From NCBI RefSeq assembly GCF_000214665.1, contig NC_015572.1, positions 3,038,001-3,102,000 of the forward strand: a stretch of 64,000 nucleotides of DNA. The letters run 5' to 3'. The notes under the pieces are model-generated. The model searched no databases. It was not told where the DNA came from and saw only the letters and a program-made list of their open reading frames with translations. The position numbers were made by a program, and so were the translations under genes. Origin of the DNA: Methylomonas methanica MC09. GTDB taxonomy: Bacteria; Pseudomonadota; Gammaproteobacteria; Methylococcales; Methylomonadaceae. Position 1 is the stretch's first letter. Every line of letters begins with the position of its first letter. Positions 17,232-26,321 of the stretch are shown here, piece after piece.

Positions 17232-17879
17232 CTACTCCAAAAAAAACTGCATTGGGGTCTTGTCAATTTCAATGACATCATTATGTTGCAGCATAATGGT
17301 ATTTTCACCCAGGGGTTGCTTATTTACGGCCAAACCGTTATGACCTTGCAAGGCCGAAACGTAATAACCGTCCTTGCGGCGGGCGATTACCACTACACCA
17401 GCCCCGTCATGCCCCAAACGCGTCATGGCTTTCTTAAGCGGTAAAATACGGCCGATATGTGGACCGTCCATAATTTGCAGATTGGCTTCCTGCTGCTTGC
17501 CGGCTTGCTCGATTTTCTGGTTCAGAGCGACGACATCGGCGTCATGGGAAAAAGCGGGTGGCGGCGTGAATGGCTCGGCATCCAAAAAGGATTCGGTCAG
17601 CGTATAAACGATGTAATGTTTACCCACATTAATTACATCATTATTTTGCAGACTCCATTCCTTGGTGGCTTGATTGTTAATCAATAACGGGAATTTTTCA
17701 TTCAATTGCTTGACGACACAGCTCCCATCCTTGATAACAACCACGGCATGAGCAGGCGCGACAGCCAAACTGTCAACCACCAGCTCGTTCGTTTCATCCC
17801 GACCGATGTGTATCACTCCGGCATCGTAAATGCCTGAATGAATGGGTTTATCTTTAAAATAAAGGGTGAATTTTGCCAT
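17232..17879 (-). CDS. Protein with two FHA-like domains
   Basis: 215 aa. The first FHA domain (residues ~1-95) has GVIHIGRDETNELVVDSLAV, then PAHAVVV and a conserved INNQ turn. The second (~130-215) has GRILPLKKAMTRLGHDGAG and NGLAVNKQPLGENTIMLQHN. FHA domains bind phosphothreonine peptides; the second copy lacks an obvious SxxH and may not bind phosphate. No Ser/Thr kinase or phosphatase is adjacent. It sits directly upstream of the PilZ gene, suggesting a link between phosphoprotein and c-di-GMP signalling (inference). It is divergent from pta. Confidence 0.82.
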   Translation of the reverse strand: MAKFTLYFKDKPIHSGIYDAGVIHIGRDETNELVVDSLAVAPAHAVVVIKDGSCVVKQLNEKFPLLINNQATKEWSLQNNDVINVGKHYIVYTLTESFLDAEPFTPPPAFSHDADVVALNQKIEQAGKQQEANLQIMDGPHIGRILPLKKAMTRLGHDGAGVVVIARRKDGYYVSALQGHNGLAVNKQPLGENTIMLQHNDVIEIDKTPMQFFLE

Positions 17880-18094
17880 TACTGTTTTCTAAAAATCCCT
17901 ACGACCGGATTGTAGTATAGACGTTGCAACAGTACTTGCCGATTTCTCGGAATTTATTTTCGACGTCACAAATTTGGTGCCACTTTTAATTTCGTTCAAA
18001 TCAATTCCGGTCTTAGAGAACACTTCCGATCCATAATCATTTCGGCGTCACAAAATTACAGTAAAATCGAAACCAACACCACAGCCAAACAAAA
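17880..18094. promoter_or_regulatory. Divergent FHA / pta intergenic region with a direct repeat
   Basis: TTTCGACGTCACAAATTTGG (from 17948) and TTTCGGCGTCACAAAATTAC (from 18041) form a ~17-base direct repeat about 93 bases apart, one near each start. Together they could be sites for a shared regulator. No known box is recognised. Confidence 0.4.
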
Positions 18095-20227
18095 ATGATG
18101 AACGATTCCACTACCGCGCCTGAACAGCACGCATTAATATCGCAGAACATCTATATTACCGGCACCGATAGAAATAGCGGCAAATCGGTCATCATGCTGG
18201 CTGTCATGGAAATGCTGACCGGCCTCGCGGGTAAAGTGGGCTTTTTTCGCCCCATTATTCAATCCGGCGACAAAAAAGACGAATTGATCCAATTCATTCT
18301 ATACCGTTACCAATTGGATCTGCCTTACGAAGCCATGTACGGCTGTAAAAGCCACGAAGCCCGCGAATTATTGGCCAACGAGCAATACGATGAATTGCAC
18401 AAAATTATCCTGGCTAAATATCGCAGCTTAAAGGCCCGATGCGAACATGTGTTGTGCATTGGCTCCGACTACCGGCACGGCGACTCGATGTTTGAATTCG
18501 ATTTTAACGCTCAGGTGGCCAACAATCTGGATTGCCTGATGCTACCCGTGATGCCGGGCAGCGATCTGGACAATCTGCAGATATTAAACAATCTCTCCAG
18601 CCTGAAACACGAACTGCACGAGCACGATAACACGGTACTGGCCGTGGTGATTAACAGCGTACCGATAAAACAGATCGAAGCCCTGCGCGCTACGGTAAGC
18701 CACCCCGGCGGCTTCCCGATTTACGTAGTCCCTACAGAACCGTCTCTGGAAAAACCCACCATGGGCAACATTGCCCAAGCCTTAAATACCCGAATGTTTA
18801 CCTCCGACAACAACGCCCTGGGCCGGGAAGTTTACCAGTATAAAGTCGCCGCCATGCTGGTACCGGATTTTTTGGATTATGTTCAGGCCGGCGATTTGAT
18901 TATCACGCCCGGCGATCGCTCCGATATCATACTAGCGAGCCTGCTGACTTATCAATCGACCAACTACCCGCAAATTTCCGGTTTGTTACTGACCGGCCAC
19001 CAGGAACCCGGCCCACAGCTGCAAGCCTTAATGGACGGACTGAGCGAGATACCCTTCCCGGTATTGGGCGCGGACACCGATACCTTCACCACCGCCATGC
19101 AAGTCAGCCAAGTGTCGGCCCGACTGCATTCGCAGGACGACAGAAAAATCGCCAAAGCCTTGGGATTAGTGGAAAACAACATCGATATGAGCGAAATACG
19201 CCAGCGTCTGGTGAGTAAAGTCACTCATAAAATGACGCCGCTGATGTTCGAATACGATTTGCTGCAACGGGCCAAGGCCAAAAAGCAACACATCGTATTA
19301 CCGGAAGGCACCGAGGAACGCATTTTAAGAGCCGCGGAAATTTTATTACTGCGCGACGTGGTCAGAATTACGCTGCTCGGTAACGAGGCCGAGATCCGCC
19401 AAAAAATCCAGGCCCTGGCCTTGAAACTGACTGATGTCGATATCATCGACCCGATGACATCCGAGCTGCGGCCACTGTTTGCTCAAGCCTATTTCGAAGC
19501 CCGTAAACACAAAAATATTATTTACGACACCGCCTTCGATCTGATGGGCGATGTCAGTTATTTCGGCACCTTGATGATCCATTTGGGTTTCGCCAACGGC
19601 ATGGTCTCCGGTGCCGTGCATTCAACCCAGCATACCATTCGGCCGGCGTTTGAGATTATCAAAACCAAACCCGGGGCCTCTATCGTCTCCAGCGTATTTT
19701 TCATGTGTCTTGAAGACCGGGTTTTGGTGTATGGCGATTGCGCCGTCAACCCCAACCCCAATGCGGAAGAGTTGGCGGCCATTGCGGTCAGCGCGGCCGA
19801 TACCGCCAAAATGTTCAATATTGAGCCCTTCGTCGCCATGCTATCGTATTCGACCGGCGATTCCGGCAAGGGCGAAGCCGTCGACAAGGTGCGGGAGGCG
19901 GTCAAAATCGCCCACGCCCTGCGTCCGGATTTAAAACTGGAAGGCCCCATGCAATACGACGCCGCCGTCGACTTCGGCGTTGCCAAAACCAAGCTGCCGG
20001 GGAGCGAAGTAGCCGGCCAGGCGACTGTTTTCATCTTTCCCGACCTCAATACCGGCAACAATACTTACAAAGCCGTGCAACGCTCGTCCGGCGCCATCGC
20101 GGTGGGTCCGATACTGCAAGGTCTGAATAAACCGGTCAACGACTTGAGCCGCGGCTGTACGGTACCCGACATCGTCAATACCGTCATCATCACTGCGATA
20201 CAGGCTCAGGAGGTTGACAGTCCATGA
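18095..20227 (+). CDS. pta: Phosphate acetyltransferase (long form with DRTGG domain)
   Basis: 710 aa. It converts acetyl-CoA and phosphate to acetyl-phosphate and CoA. The N-terminal ~230 residues are a dethiobiotin-synthase-like P-loop domain (YITGTDRNSGKSV), the middle ~120 the DRTGG regulatory domain (GDLIITPGDRSDIIL), and the C-terminal ~330 the catalytic PTA_PTB domain (IVLPEGTEERILRAAEIL, MLSYSTGDSGKGEAVDKV, GPMQYDAAVDFGVA). The length is normal for the long proteobacterial form. Two adjacent ATG codons (18095, 18098) could start it. The next gene overlaps it by four bases (ATGA), and ackA follows, so it sits in a pta-x-ackA operon. Confidence 0.96.
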   Translation: MMNDSTTAPEQHALISQNIYITGTDRNSGKSVIMLAVMEMLTGLAGKVGFFRPIIQSGDKKDELIQFILYRYQLDLPYEAMYGCKSHEARELLANEQYDELHKIILAKYRSLKARCEHVLCIGSDYRHGDSMFEFDFNAQVANNLDCLMLPVMPGSDLDNLQILNNLSSLKHELHEHDNTVLAVVINSVPIKQIEALRATVSHPGGFPIYVVPTEPSLEKPTMGNIAQALNTRMFTSDNNALGREVYQYKVAAMLVPDFLDYVQAGDLIITPGDRSDIILASLLTYQSTNYPQISGLLLTGHQEPGPQLQALMDGLSEIPFPVLGADTDTFTTAMQVSQVSARLHSQDDRKIAKALGLVENNIDMSEIRQRLVSKVTHKMTPLMFEYDLLQRAKAKKQHIVLPEGTEERILRAAEILLLRDVVRITLLGNEAEIRQKIQALALKLTDVDIIDPMTSELRPLFAQAYFEARKHKNIIYDTAFDLMGDVSYFGTLMIHLGFANGMVSGAVHSTQHTIRPAFEIIKTKPGASIVSSVFFMCLEDRVLVYGDCAVNPNPNAEELAAIAVSAADTAKMFNIEPFVAMLSYSTGDSGKGEAVDKVREAVKIAHALRPDLKLEGPMQYDAAVDFGVAKTKLPGSEVAGQATVFIFPDLNTGNNTYKAVQRSSGAIAVGPILQGLNKPVNDLSRGCTVPDIVNTVIITAIQAQEVDSP

Positions 20228-20751
20228 CGGTACGCACATTATTTGGCTTGCTTTTCGGCCTGATGAGCTTAAATTCGCCGGCGGAAACGCGTATCGCCAT
20301 TCTAAATTTTGAACTCAAGGATCTCACGCTAGCACCCGGCATACCGGCCGAAATCAAACGCACCCGCTCCATCCGGCCTTTATTGGCCGGCGAGTTGGCA
20401 TCCGCCGGTTACACTATCGTCGACATTCCGCCGGCCGCGCAACAAGCCGCCGACGGCGGCGTGGGGTATTTGTTCGATCATACCGACGCGGCAGCCGAGC
20501 TGGGCCGGCAATTCGGTGCAGATTACGTATTGGTCGGACGTCTGCACAAACCCAGCTTCTTGTTTGCTTATTTAATGGGACATTTGGTTCGGGTCGAGAA
20601 TCAAACTTTAATCGGCAACATAATTACCGAATCCAAAGGACCGAATGCCCAACTGGTTCGCAAGGCAGCGGAAAGTATGGCCGATAAAATCGACGGTTTG
20701 CTGGACAACCGTTACGACCCGCCACCCCCCGGCAAATCAAAACCTCATTAA
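20224..20751 (+). CDS. Exported DUF2380/DUF3280-type protein within the pta-ackA operon
   Basis: 175 aa. A short signal peptide (LFGLLFGLMSLNSPAETR) leads a mature domain that starts with RIAILNFELKDLTL and contains YTIVDIPPAAQQAAD and LGRQFGADYVLVGRLHKPSF. This resembles small periplasmic proteins labelled DUF2380 or DUF3280, which share the beta-alpha layout of TolB N-terminal-like domains; the assignment is by recall of pattern only. Its ATG overlaps the pta stop, so translation is coupled. Why an exported protein lies between two cytosolic acetate enzymes is not explained. The C-terminus is Pro/Lys-rich (DPPPPGKSKPH). Confidence 0.75.
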   Translation: MTVRTLFGLLFGLMSLNSPAETRIAILNFELKDLTLAPGIPAEIKRTRSIRPLLAGELASAGYTIVDIPPAAQQAADGGVGYLFDHTDAAAELGRQFGADYVLVGRLHKPSFLFAYLMGHLVRVENQTLIGNIITESKGPNAQLVRKAAESMADKIDGLLDNRYDPPPPGKSKPH

Positions 20752-20799
20752 CACCTGGCGGTATTCAATTAAGCACACCCCTACAGATATCGAAACCGC

Positions 20800-21993
20800 A
20801 TGAAAATTCTTGTTCTTAACGCCGGCAGTTCTTCCATCAAATACAGCTTGTTTGCCATGAACGACCGCCGGGTCTTGCTAAACGGCATTCTGGAACGTAT
20901 TGGCGAATCCATCGCCATACACCGTTACCATGTGCAGGATGCGGAGCCGGTTAACTTGGAAATACCGCTAGCCAATCACCAGCAAGCGTTACAAACGCTG
21001 TTTTCCACGCTGGCCGATAGCGGCGCCATCCGCAACGGCGAATTGGCCTGCATCGGCCACCGGGTGGTGCATGGCGGCGAGCTGTTTAAGCAACCGGCCG
21101 TCATTACTGCAGAAGTGATAGAACAAATCGCTGGCGTGATCCCATTAGCCCCCTTGCATAATCCCGCCAATTTGCAGGGTATAAAAGAATCCATGCGCTT
21201 GATGGGAAATGTGCCGCAAGTAGCCGTCTTCGATACCGCGTTTCATCAAACACTGCCCGATTACGCCTACCGCTACCCGTTACCAGCCGATCTTTATATC
21301 GACCACGGCGTGCGCCGCTATGGCTTTCATGGCACATCGCACGGCTACGTGGCCAAACAAGCCGCGGATTTTTTAGGCAAACCCCTGACGGAATTGAACC
21401 TGATTACCTTGCATTTGGGCAACGGCGCCAGCGCCTGCGCTATTGAAAACGGCCGTAGCGTCGATACCTCCATGGGCATGACCCCGCTGGAAGGCTTGAT
21501 GATGGGCACCCGTTGCGGGGATATAGACCCTGCCCTGCATTTTTATCTAAGCCGTAGTGTCGGCCTATCTTTAGAGGCTATCGAAACCTTGCTGAATAAG
21601 CAGAGCGGCTGTAAAGGTGTGTGCGGGGAAAACGACATGCGTATCCTTCACGACATGGCGGATGCTGGCGATCAAACTGCCAAACTAGCTCTTTCGATGT
21701 ATGCTTATCGCCTGAAAAAATATATCGGCGCTTACGTTGCGGTACTGGGCAGAGTCGATGCAATCGTGTTTACCGGCGGCATCGGCGAGAACGATAGCCG
21801 GTTAAGACGACAATGTTGCGAAGGGCTTTCCGCTCTGGGTATCGTTATCGACCCGGATCAAAATCAAGCCCCCGACCAAACCTGTTCAGCGATCCACTCC
21901 ACTGACTCAACAGTGAAAATATTAGTCATTAACACTCAGGAAGAACTTGAAATTGCCGTTCAGGCCGAGACCTGTCTCGACGCATTACGTTAA
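20800..21993 (+). CDS. ackA: Acetate kinase
   Basis: 397 aa, full length. It interconverts acetyl-phosphate plus ADP and acetate plus ATP, completing the route from acetyl-CoA with pta. Family blocks: VLNAGSSSIKYSLF at the N-terminus, CIGHRVVHGGELF, FHGTSHGYV, LITLHLGNGASACAI, MTPLEGLMMGTRCGDIDP and FTGGIGEN. Catalytic Asn, Arg, Asp and Glu positions are in these blocks. It starts 48 bases after the exported protein and is probably cotranscribed. Together with nifJ at 27-31 kb it supports acetate excretion when oxygen is limiting (inference). Confidence 0.96.
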   Translation: MKILVLNAGSSSIKYSLFAMNDRRVLLNGILERIGESIAIHRYHVQDAEPVNLEIPLANHQQALQTLFSTLADSGAIRNGELACIGHRVVHGGELFKQPAVITAEVIEQIAGVIPLAPLHNPANLQGIKESMRLMGNVPQVAVFDTAFHQTLPDYAYRYPLPADLYIDHGVRRYGFHGTSHGYVAKQAADFLGKPLTELNLITLHLGNGASACAIENGRSVDTSMGMTPLEGLMMGTRCGDIDPALHFYLSRSVGLSLEAIETLLNKQSGCKGVCGENDMRILHDMADAGDQTAKLALSMYAYRLKKYIGAYVAVLGRVDAIVFTGGIGENDSRLRRQCCEGLSALGIVIDPDQNQAPDQTCSAIHSTDSTVKILVINTQEELEIAVQAETCLDALR

Positions 21994-22023
21994 ATTTTTC
22001 CGATCACCCCAAAATCCTAGTTT

Positions 22024-22890
22024 ATGCCCAAGAATCAAATCATCACTAACGAAACCACCCAAAAGCTATTGAAAGGCATCACCATTCCACCTCAACCGCA
22101 AATTATGGTGGATTTACAAATGGAAATGGCCATGCCGGAACCCAGTTTCGCCACCATGACTAAAATCATCACCAAGGATGTCGGCATATCCGGTTCCATT
22201 TTGAAAGTCATCAACAGTCCGTTTTTTCAATTGCGCAATCAAGTTACCTCAATTGGACAAGCGTTAAATCTGCTGGGGTTTAAAAATGTCGTCAACATCG
22301 TCAACTCGTTATCCATTCGTAGCTCGCTATCCGACAACGCCATTACCGGGTTAACTCAGTTTTGGGACAACGCCCAGGACGTGGCCATGGCCGCCGCGGC
22401 CATCTCAAAACTCACCGGCGTGGCGTCGCCCGACGAAGCCTACACATTAGGCTTATTCCACAATAGCGGCATTCCGTTACTGATGCAAAAATTCGAGCAA
22501 TACCCCTCCGTCCTTAAGCGCGCCTACGCAGAAACCGACAAATTGATCACCGACATAGAAAACGAAATGATAGCCAGCAACCACTCGGTTGTCGGCTACT
22601 ATGTCGCCAAAGCCTGGAAATTGCCTAGCTATATCGCCCAAGCCATTGCGGATCACCATAAAGTTGCGCCGATATTTGCCGATAAAATCGCTTGCGACCC
22701 CTCGGAAAAGAATCTGCTTGCCCTATTGAAACTGGCTGAAACCACGTGCAAAACCTATAAGATGCTGGGAAATGCCGCCGTGGACCATGAGTTTTACAGA
22801 ATCAAAACCGATCTACTGATATACATCGGCTTGAGCGAATACGACTTTGAAGATTTGCAAGCGGAAGTGATTGAAATGGGGCTGCATTGA
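22024..22890 (+). CDS. HDOD-domain protein
   Basis: 288 aa, nearly all one HDOD domain. The start is IPPQPQIMVDLQMEMAMPEP, then ITKDVGISGSILKVINSPFF, the conserved SIGQALNLLGFKNVVNIV block and LGLFHNSGIPLL. HDOD domains are HD-fold proteins without the full metal site and act as signalling scaffolds. No output domain is attached. It lies 30 bases after ackA on the same strand and may share its transcript. A second, distinct HDOD gene is at 35760. Confidence 0.85.
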   Translation: MPKNQIITNETTQKLLKGITIPPQPQIMVDLQMEMAMPEPSFATMTKIITKDVGISGSILKVINSPFFQLRNQVTSIGQALNLLGFKNVVNIVNSLSIRSSLSDNAITGLTQFWDNAQDVAMAAAAISKLTGVASPDEAYTLGLFHNSGIPLLMQKFEQYPSVLKRAYAETDKLITDIENEMIASNHSVVGYYVAKAWKLPSYIAQAIADHHKVAPIFADKIACDPSEKNLLALLKLAETTCKTYKMLGNAAVDHEFYRIKTDLLIYIGLSEYDFEDLQAEVIEMGLH

Positions 22891-22980
22891 TCGGGTTTCA
22901 CATCAAATAAGCCACCCTGCCCAGTATTCGCTTACTCGCCTAAACCGTCAAATACCCGACTTTTTTAAAGCTGGGCGTTA

Positions 22981-23223
22981 ATGCTGCATCCCCTAGCCGC
23001 AGTCACCGCCCCCACCGCTTCCATTCCAGACGCTGAAATCGAAGCCGTGACGGTCACAGCGCCGCCACTCGTCAGCAAGCCCATGGGATACCTGTCGCCT
23101 GTAACGATACTAAGCGAAGAGGAGCTAGCTATGAAAGCAGGCTGTAGCATATATTGCACGCGTTCGGCGAGCTCATCGATAAATCCTCGTTGCGGTTACA
23201 TTCCCGAAGTTAGCGGATTATGA
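22981..23223 (+). pseudogene. Possible remnant of a TonB-dependent receptor N-terminus
   Basis: An 80-codon open frame. VTVTAPPLVSKPMGYLSPVT then ILSEEELAMKAGCSI resembles the start of a TonB-dependent receptor plug (V(V/T)TAxxx...L.PVT.LsgeEL..K...S). After that point the similarity stops, there is no signal peptide, and the frame ends within 45 codons, next to a gene on the other strand. It may be a decayed fragment or chance. Confidence 0.3.
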
Positions 23224-23227
23224 CCGA

Positions 23228-23725
23228 CTACTCGCCAGACGGCTCAGAGTCACTCTTTTCCACAACTTTTTTGGTCACCGTTTCGGAAAACACAAAGCCC
23301 TGATCCATGCGTTCCATTTCCTTCATCACTTTTTCGAACAATACGTCCAGGCTTTCGCTGCTGAAAATTACATGCCGCATCAGATTTTCGGTGTGTGTCT
23401 GGCGTTTTTTATAGTGGCTGTACAAGGCAAACAACAAGGCCGCCAGACCGGTTACCGATGTTTGCACAATAGCGCTGTATCCGACACCCAAACTATCCAG
23501 TTTGAAGGCGATGACCGGCCAGACTAATAAGGCGATACCGGCCCCCAGAGCCAGCCAGAAAAAAACTTTATTCAAAATACCGTAGCTGCGAGCTTTAATG
23601 AATAGATCGAACACCATTAAATAGCGCAATTTCAGCGGCTCGGACGGACTTTTACCCCAGGTATCCGCAGCAAAATCCACCAATAGCCGTGCGCTGGTTT
23701 TATTGGGACTGAACAGGGTACGCAT
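23228..23725 (-). CDS. Two-helix membrane protein, unknown function
   Basis: 165 aa. An amphipathic start (KTSARLLVDFAADTWGKSPS) precedes two hydrophobic helices at about residues 55-72 and 80-102 (FFWLALGAGIALLVWPVIAF, YSAIVQTSVTGLAALLFALY). A charged C-terminal tail follows that could form a coiled coil (SSESLDVLFEKVMKEMERMD). I do not recognise a family. It is divergent from regB and alone on its strand. Confidence 0.7.
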   Translation of the reverse strand: MRTLFSPNKTSARLLVDFAADTWGKSPSEPLKLRYLMVFDLFIKARSYGILNKVFFWLALGAGIALLVWPVIAFKLDSLGVGYSAIVQTSVTGLAALLFALYSHYKKRQTHTENLMRHVIFSSESLDVLFEKVMKEMERMDQGFVFSETVTKKVVEKSDSEPSGE

Positions 23726-23846
23726 GATTTTCTCCCGAAAGACCGATAAGCCGAAAGTAACTTATAAACCAGATTTTATGTTGAAATTTTATACCTCAAC
23801 CGCAAACAGCGTTACCATAAGCGCGATTATTTAGCCTTGGTCCATC

Positions 23847-25220
23847 ATGCTTTCACATATCCTGCCTAAAGCCGAAATCTCCATCCGCGAAAATCTCACC
23901 TGGCTCTACATTCTGCGAAACCTGATGTTGTTTGCCGTGGTTATATCGGTATTTATAGCGGTACACGGTCTAAACATAGAGCTGCCGATGAACCAGCTAT
24001 GGCTGGCCATTTTTGCGATTTCCATCCTGAATCTTTACACCTGGCTACGCCTGCGCACTCCGGAACCGGTGACCGAGCATGAGATTTTTTCGCAAATCTG
24101 CATGGATGTGCTGGCATTGGCCTATTTGCTGTATCTGACCGGCGGGGCCTCCAACCCAATTATCTGGGTATTTTTGTTGCCGCTGATCGTCACCGCCATC
24201 ATGCTGCCGCAATCGTACGCCTGGAACATGGTGATCATTACCTCCTGTATTTACACGGTATTGATCGCTTATAACATCCCTCTGCCGGCCTTGGCACCGC
24301 ATGCCGACCATCACGGCATGATTAACATGACGCCGGAAATGAGCCTGCGTATGCAGTTATTGGAAGACCGGCGCTATTTCAACCTGCATGTGTTCGGCAT
24401 GTGGTTCGGATTTGTGTTTAGCGCCGGCTTGGTGGCATTTTTTATTATCGCGCTGGCCAAAACCCTGAAGGAACGCGAGCGCAGCTTGGCCGAGGCCCGC
24501 GAAAGCGCACTGCGCGACGAACGAGTGGTTTCGCTGGGCACCCTGGCGGCCAGCGCCGCGCATGACATGGGGACTCCGCTGGGCACCATTGCCATCATCG
24601 TGCATGAAATGGCCGAGGAATTACCCGAGCACCGCTTTCCCGAGTGTCATCAAAAGCTACTGATCCTGCAGCAGCAGCTGGATCGCTGCAAACAGGCCTT
24701 ATCGGTGATGTCGGCGTCCGCCGGAGAAATGCGTGCGGAATCAGGCCAGATAATGCCGGTCGCCGATTACATCGACCAAGTGCTGAATCAATGGCGCACC
24801 CATAAGTCCAGCACCAAGCTGAATCTGTTCATCTCCGGCCATGTGGATACGGACGCCAATATCATTGCCGAACGCACCCTGACTCATTCGCTGATTAATA
24901 TTCTGAATAACGCCGCCGAAGCCACCGACAGCCAAGCCGGCATCGAGTTTCATGCCCATTGGGACCACTTTATCCTGAATTTAAAAATCCGCGACTTCGG
25001 CCCCGGCCTGCCGCCGGAATTTGTCGACTTTGCCGGCCAAAAACCGGTCAAAAGCAATAAACAGGGCATGGGGGTCGGATTATTCTTAACCTATACCACC
25101 ATCAAACGCTTGGGCGGTACAATACACTTTAATAACCTCGATTCCGGCGGCGCCTGTGTGGAAATCAGTCTGCCCATATTAACTAAGGAGAGTGCGAATG
25201 ACAGATACACCTATGGATAA
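23847..25220 (+). CDS. regB: Redox-sensing histidine kinase of the RegB/PrrB/ActS family
   Basis: 457 aa. About six N-terminal membrane helices contain LTGGASNPIIWVFLLPL near residue 98, matching the quinone-binding GGxxNPF region of RegB apart from Phe to Ile. The H-box is ASAAHDMGTPLGTIAI with His239, and it differs slightly from the AAAHELGTPL of RegB. Cys281 in LQQQLDRCKQAL fits the redox-active cysteine of the family. N, G1 and G2 boxes follow (LINILNNAAEAT, FGPGLPPEF, GMGVGLFLTYTTIKRLGG). The response-regulator gene overlaps its 3' end by 23 bases. Such pairs switch aerobic to micro-oxic or fermentative metabolism. Confidence 0.93.
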   Translation: MLSHILPKAEISIRENLTWLYILRNLMLFAVVISVFIAVHGLNIELPMNQLWLAIFAISILNLYTWLRLRTPEPVTEHEIFSQICMDVLALAYLLYLTGGASNPIIWVFLLPLIVTAIMLPQSYAWNMVIITSCIYTVLIAYNIPLPALAPHADHHGMINMTPEMSLRMQLLEDRRYFNLHVFGMWFGFVFSAGLVAFFIIALAKTLKERERSLAEARESALRDERVVSLGTLAASAAHDMGTPLGTIAIIVHEMAEELPEHRFPECHQKLLILQQQLDRCKQALSVMSASAGEMRAESGQIMPVADYIDQVLNQWRTHKSSTKLNLFISGHVDTDANIIAERTLTHSLINILNNAAEATDSQAGIEFHAHWDHFILNLKIRDFGPGLPPEFVDFAGQKPVKSNKQGMGVGLFLTYTTIKRLGGTIHFNNLDSGGACVEISLPILTKESANDRYTYG

Positions 25221-25746
25221 ACCCAACCTGCTGCTGGTTGACGACGACGTCACCTTTTGTTCGGTACTGAAACCTGCCTTGGAAAAACGCAGTTTCCAAG
25301 TCACGGTGGCAAACGACGTCAACACAGCCATGCAGTTAGCCGAGCAAACCGAACCCGAATACGCAGTAATAGACCTGCGCATCGGCTACGACTCCGGCCT
25401 GGAAATGGTGAAAAAACTGATCTCGCTGGACAGCAATACCCAGATCGTCATGCTAACCGGTTTTGCCAGCATTGCCACGGCAGTGGAAGCCATTAAATTG
25501 GGCGCCATACATTATCTGACCAAACCGGCCAGCCCGGATGAAATCGTCAACGCCTTGCACAAAAATGAAGGCGATGCCAGCGTGGCCATCAACGATAACC
25601 CGCTGTCGGTGAAACGCCTGGAGTGGGAGCATTTGCAAAAAGTCTTGATGCAGCACGACGGCAATATTTCCGCGGCCGCCCGCGCCCTAAACATGCACCG
25701 GCGTACCTTGCAAAGAAAACTGGAAAAGCGTCCGGTTAGAGAGTAA
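25198..25746 (+). CDS. regA: Response regulator of the RegA/PrrA/ActR family
   Basis: 182 aa from the ATG at 25198, which has AAGGAG seven bases upstream; a GTG six bases earlier is less likely. The receiver has LLLVDDDVTFC and the acceptor Asp59 in YAVIDLRIGYDSG, with LTKPASPDE later. The C-terminus is the Fis-type helix-turn-helix that is almost invariant in RegA proteins (DGNISAAARALNMHRRTLQR then KLEKRPVRE). It is cotranscribed with and overlaps regB. Targets are not known here; nifJ and pta-ackA nearby are natural candidates (inference). Confidence 0.95.
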   Translation: MTDTPMDKPNLLLVDDDVTFCSVLKPALEKRSFQVTVANDVNTAMQLAEQTEPEYAVIDLRIGYDSGLEMVKKLISLDSNTQIVMLTGFASIATAVEAIKLGAIHYLTKPASPDEIVNALHKNEGDASVAINDNPLSVKRLEWEHLQKVLMQHDGNISAAARALNMHRRTLQRKLEKRPVRE

Positions 25747-25773
25747 TTCCTTTTTTACAACCATCAATTTGTC

Positions 25774-26154
25774 ATGCTGATAAAAAAAATTTTTGACTGG
25801 TCGGCCTTACTGGCTTATTGCGGCTGGGTTTTCTGGTTATCGAGTCAGGAAACCCTGCCGATGCCTCCCCTGTTTGAGTTCCAGGATAAACTCATGCATT
25901 TCGGCGCCTATTTTCTGATGGCGGCGTTTAGCTGGCGCGCCCTCCGGCATCAAGGGCACACGGGAAACAAGCTGGCACTGGCGGTCTGGTTATTCTGCTG
26001 CGTTTACGGCCTGTCGGACGAATGGCACCAGTCGTTCGTGCCCGGCAGAACCAGCAGCGGCTGGGATTGGCTAGCCGATAGTTTAGGGGCCGCCGCCGCT
26101 GCATGGTTACTATTGACCTTAAAACAGAGGCAGCAGCACTGTAAGTCAGCTTAA
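25774..26154 (+). CDS. VanZ-like membrane protein
   Basis: 126 aa. Four hydrophobic helices with family blocks: WVFWLSSQETLPMP, DKLMHFGAYFLMA and GLSDEWHQSFVPGRTSSGWD. The conserved H, E and Q..F.PGR residues are present. VanZ-type proteins are small integral membrane proteins; one confers teicoplanin resistance, most have no known role. It starts 27 bases after regA and may be in the same operon. Confidence 0.85.
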   Translation: MLIKKIFDWSALLAYCGWVFWLSSQETLPMPPLFEFQDKLMHFGAYFLMAAFSWRALRHQGHTGNKLALAVWLFCCVYGLSDEWHQSFVPGRTSSGWDWLADSLGAAAAAWLLLTLKQRQQHCKSA

Positions 26155-26321
26155 AATATTGTATCAAGCGGGAGCATCCGCAAGTTCAGGCCGATTTAAT
26201 GCGGCTTAGAACGGTTCCGACGGCCGCTCCCCCCGGCGTGTAAACCGTCGCGCCGTTTCGTCAGGTTGCCGGCGTTTTGGCGATCGAATAAAACCCCGTA
26301 TAGCCGATAAGCCACATCACT

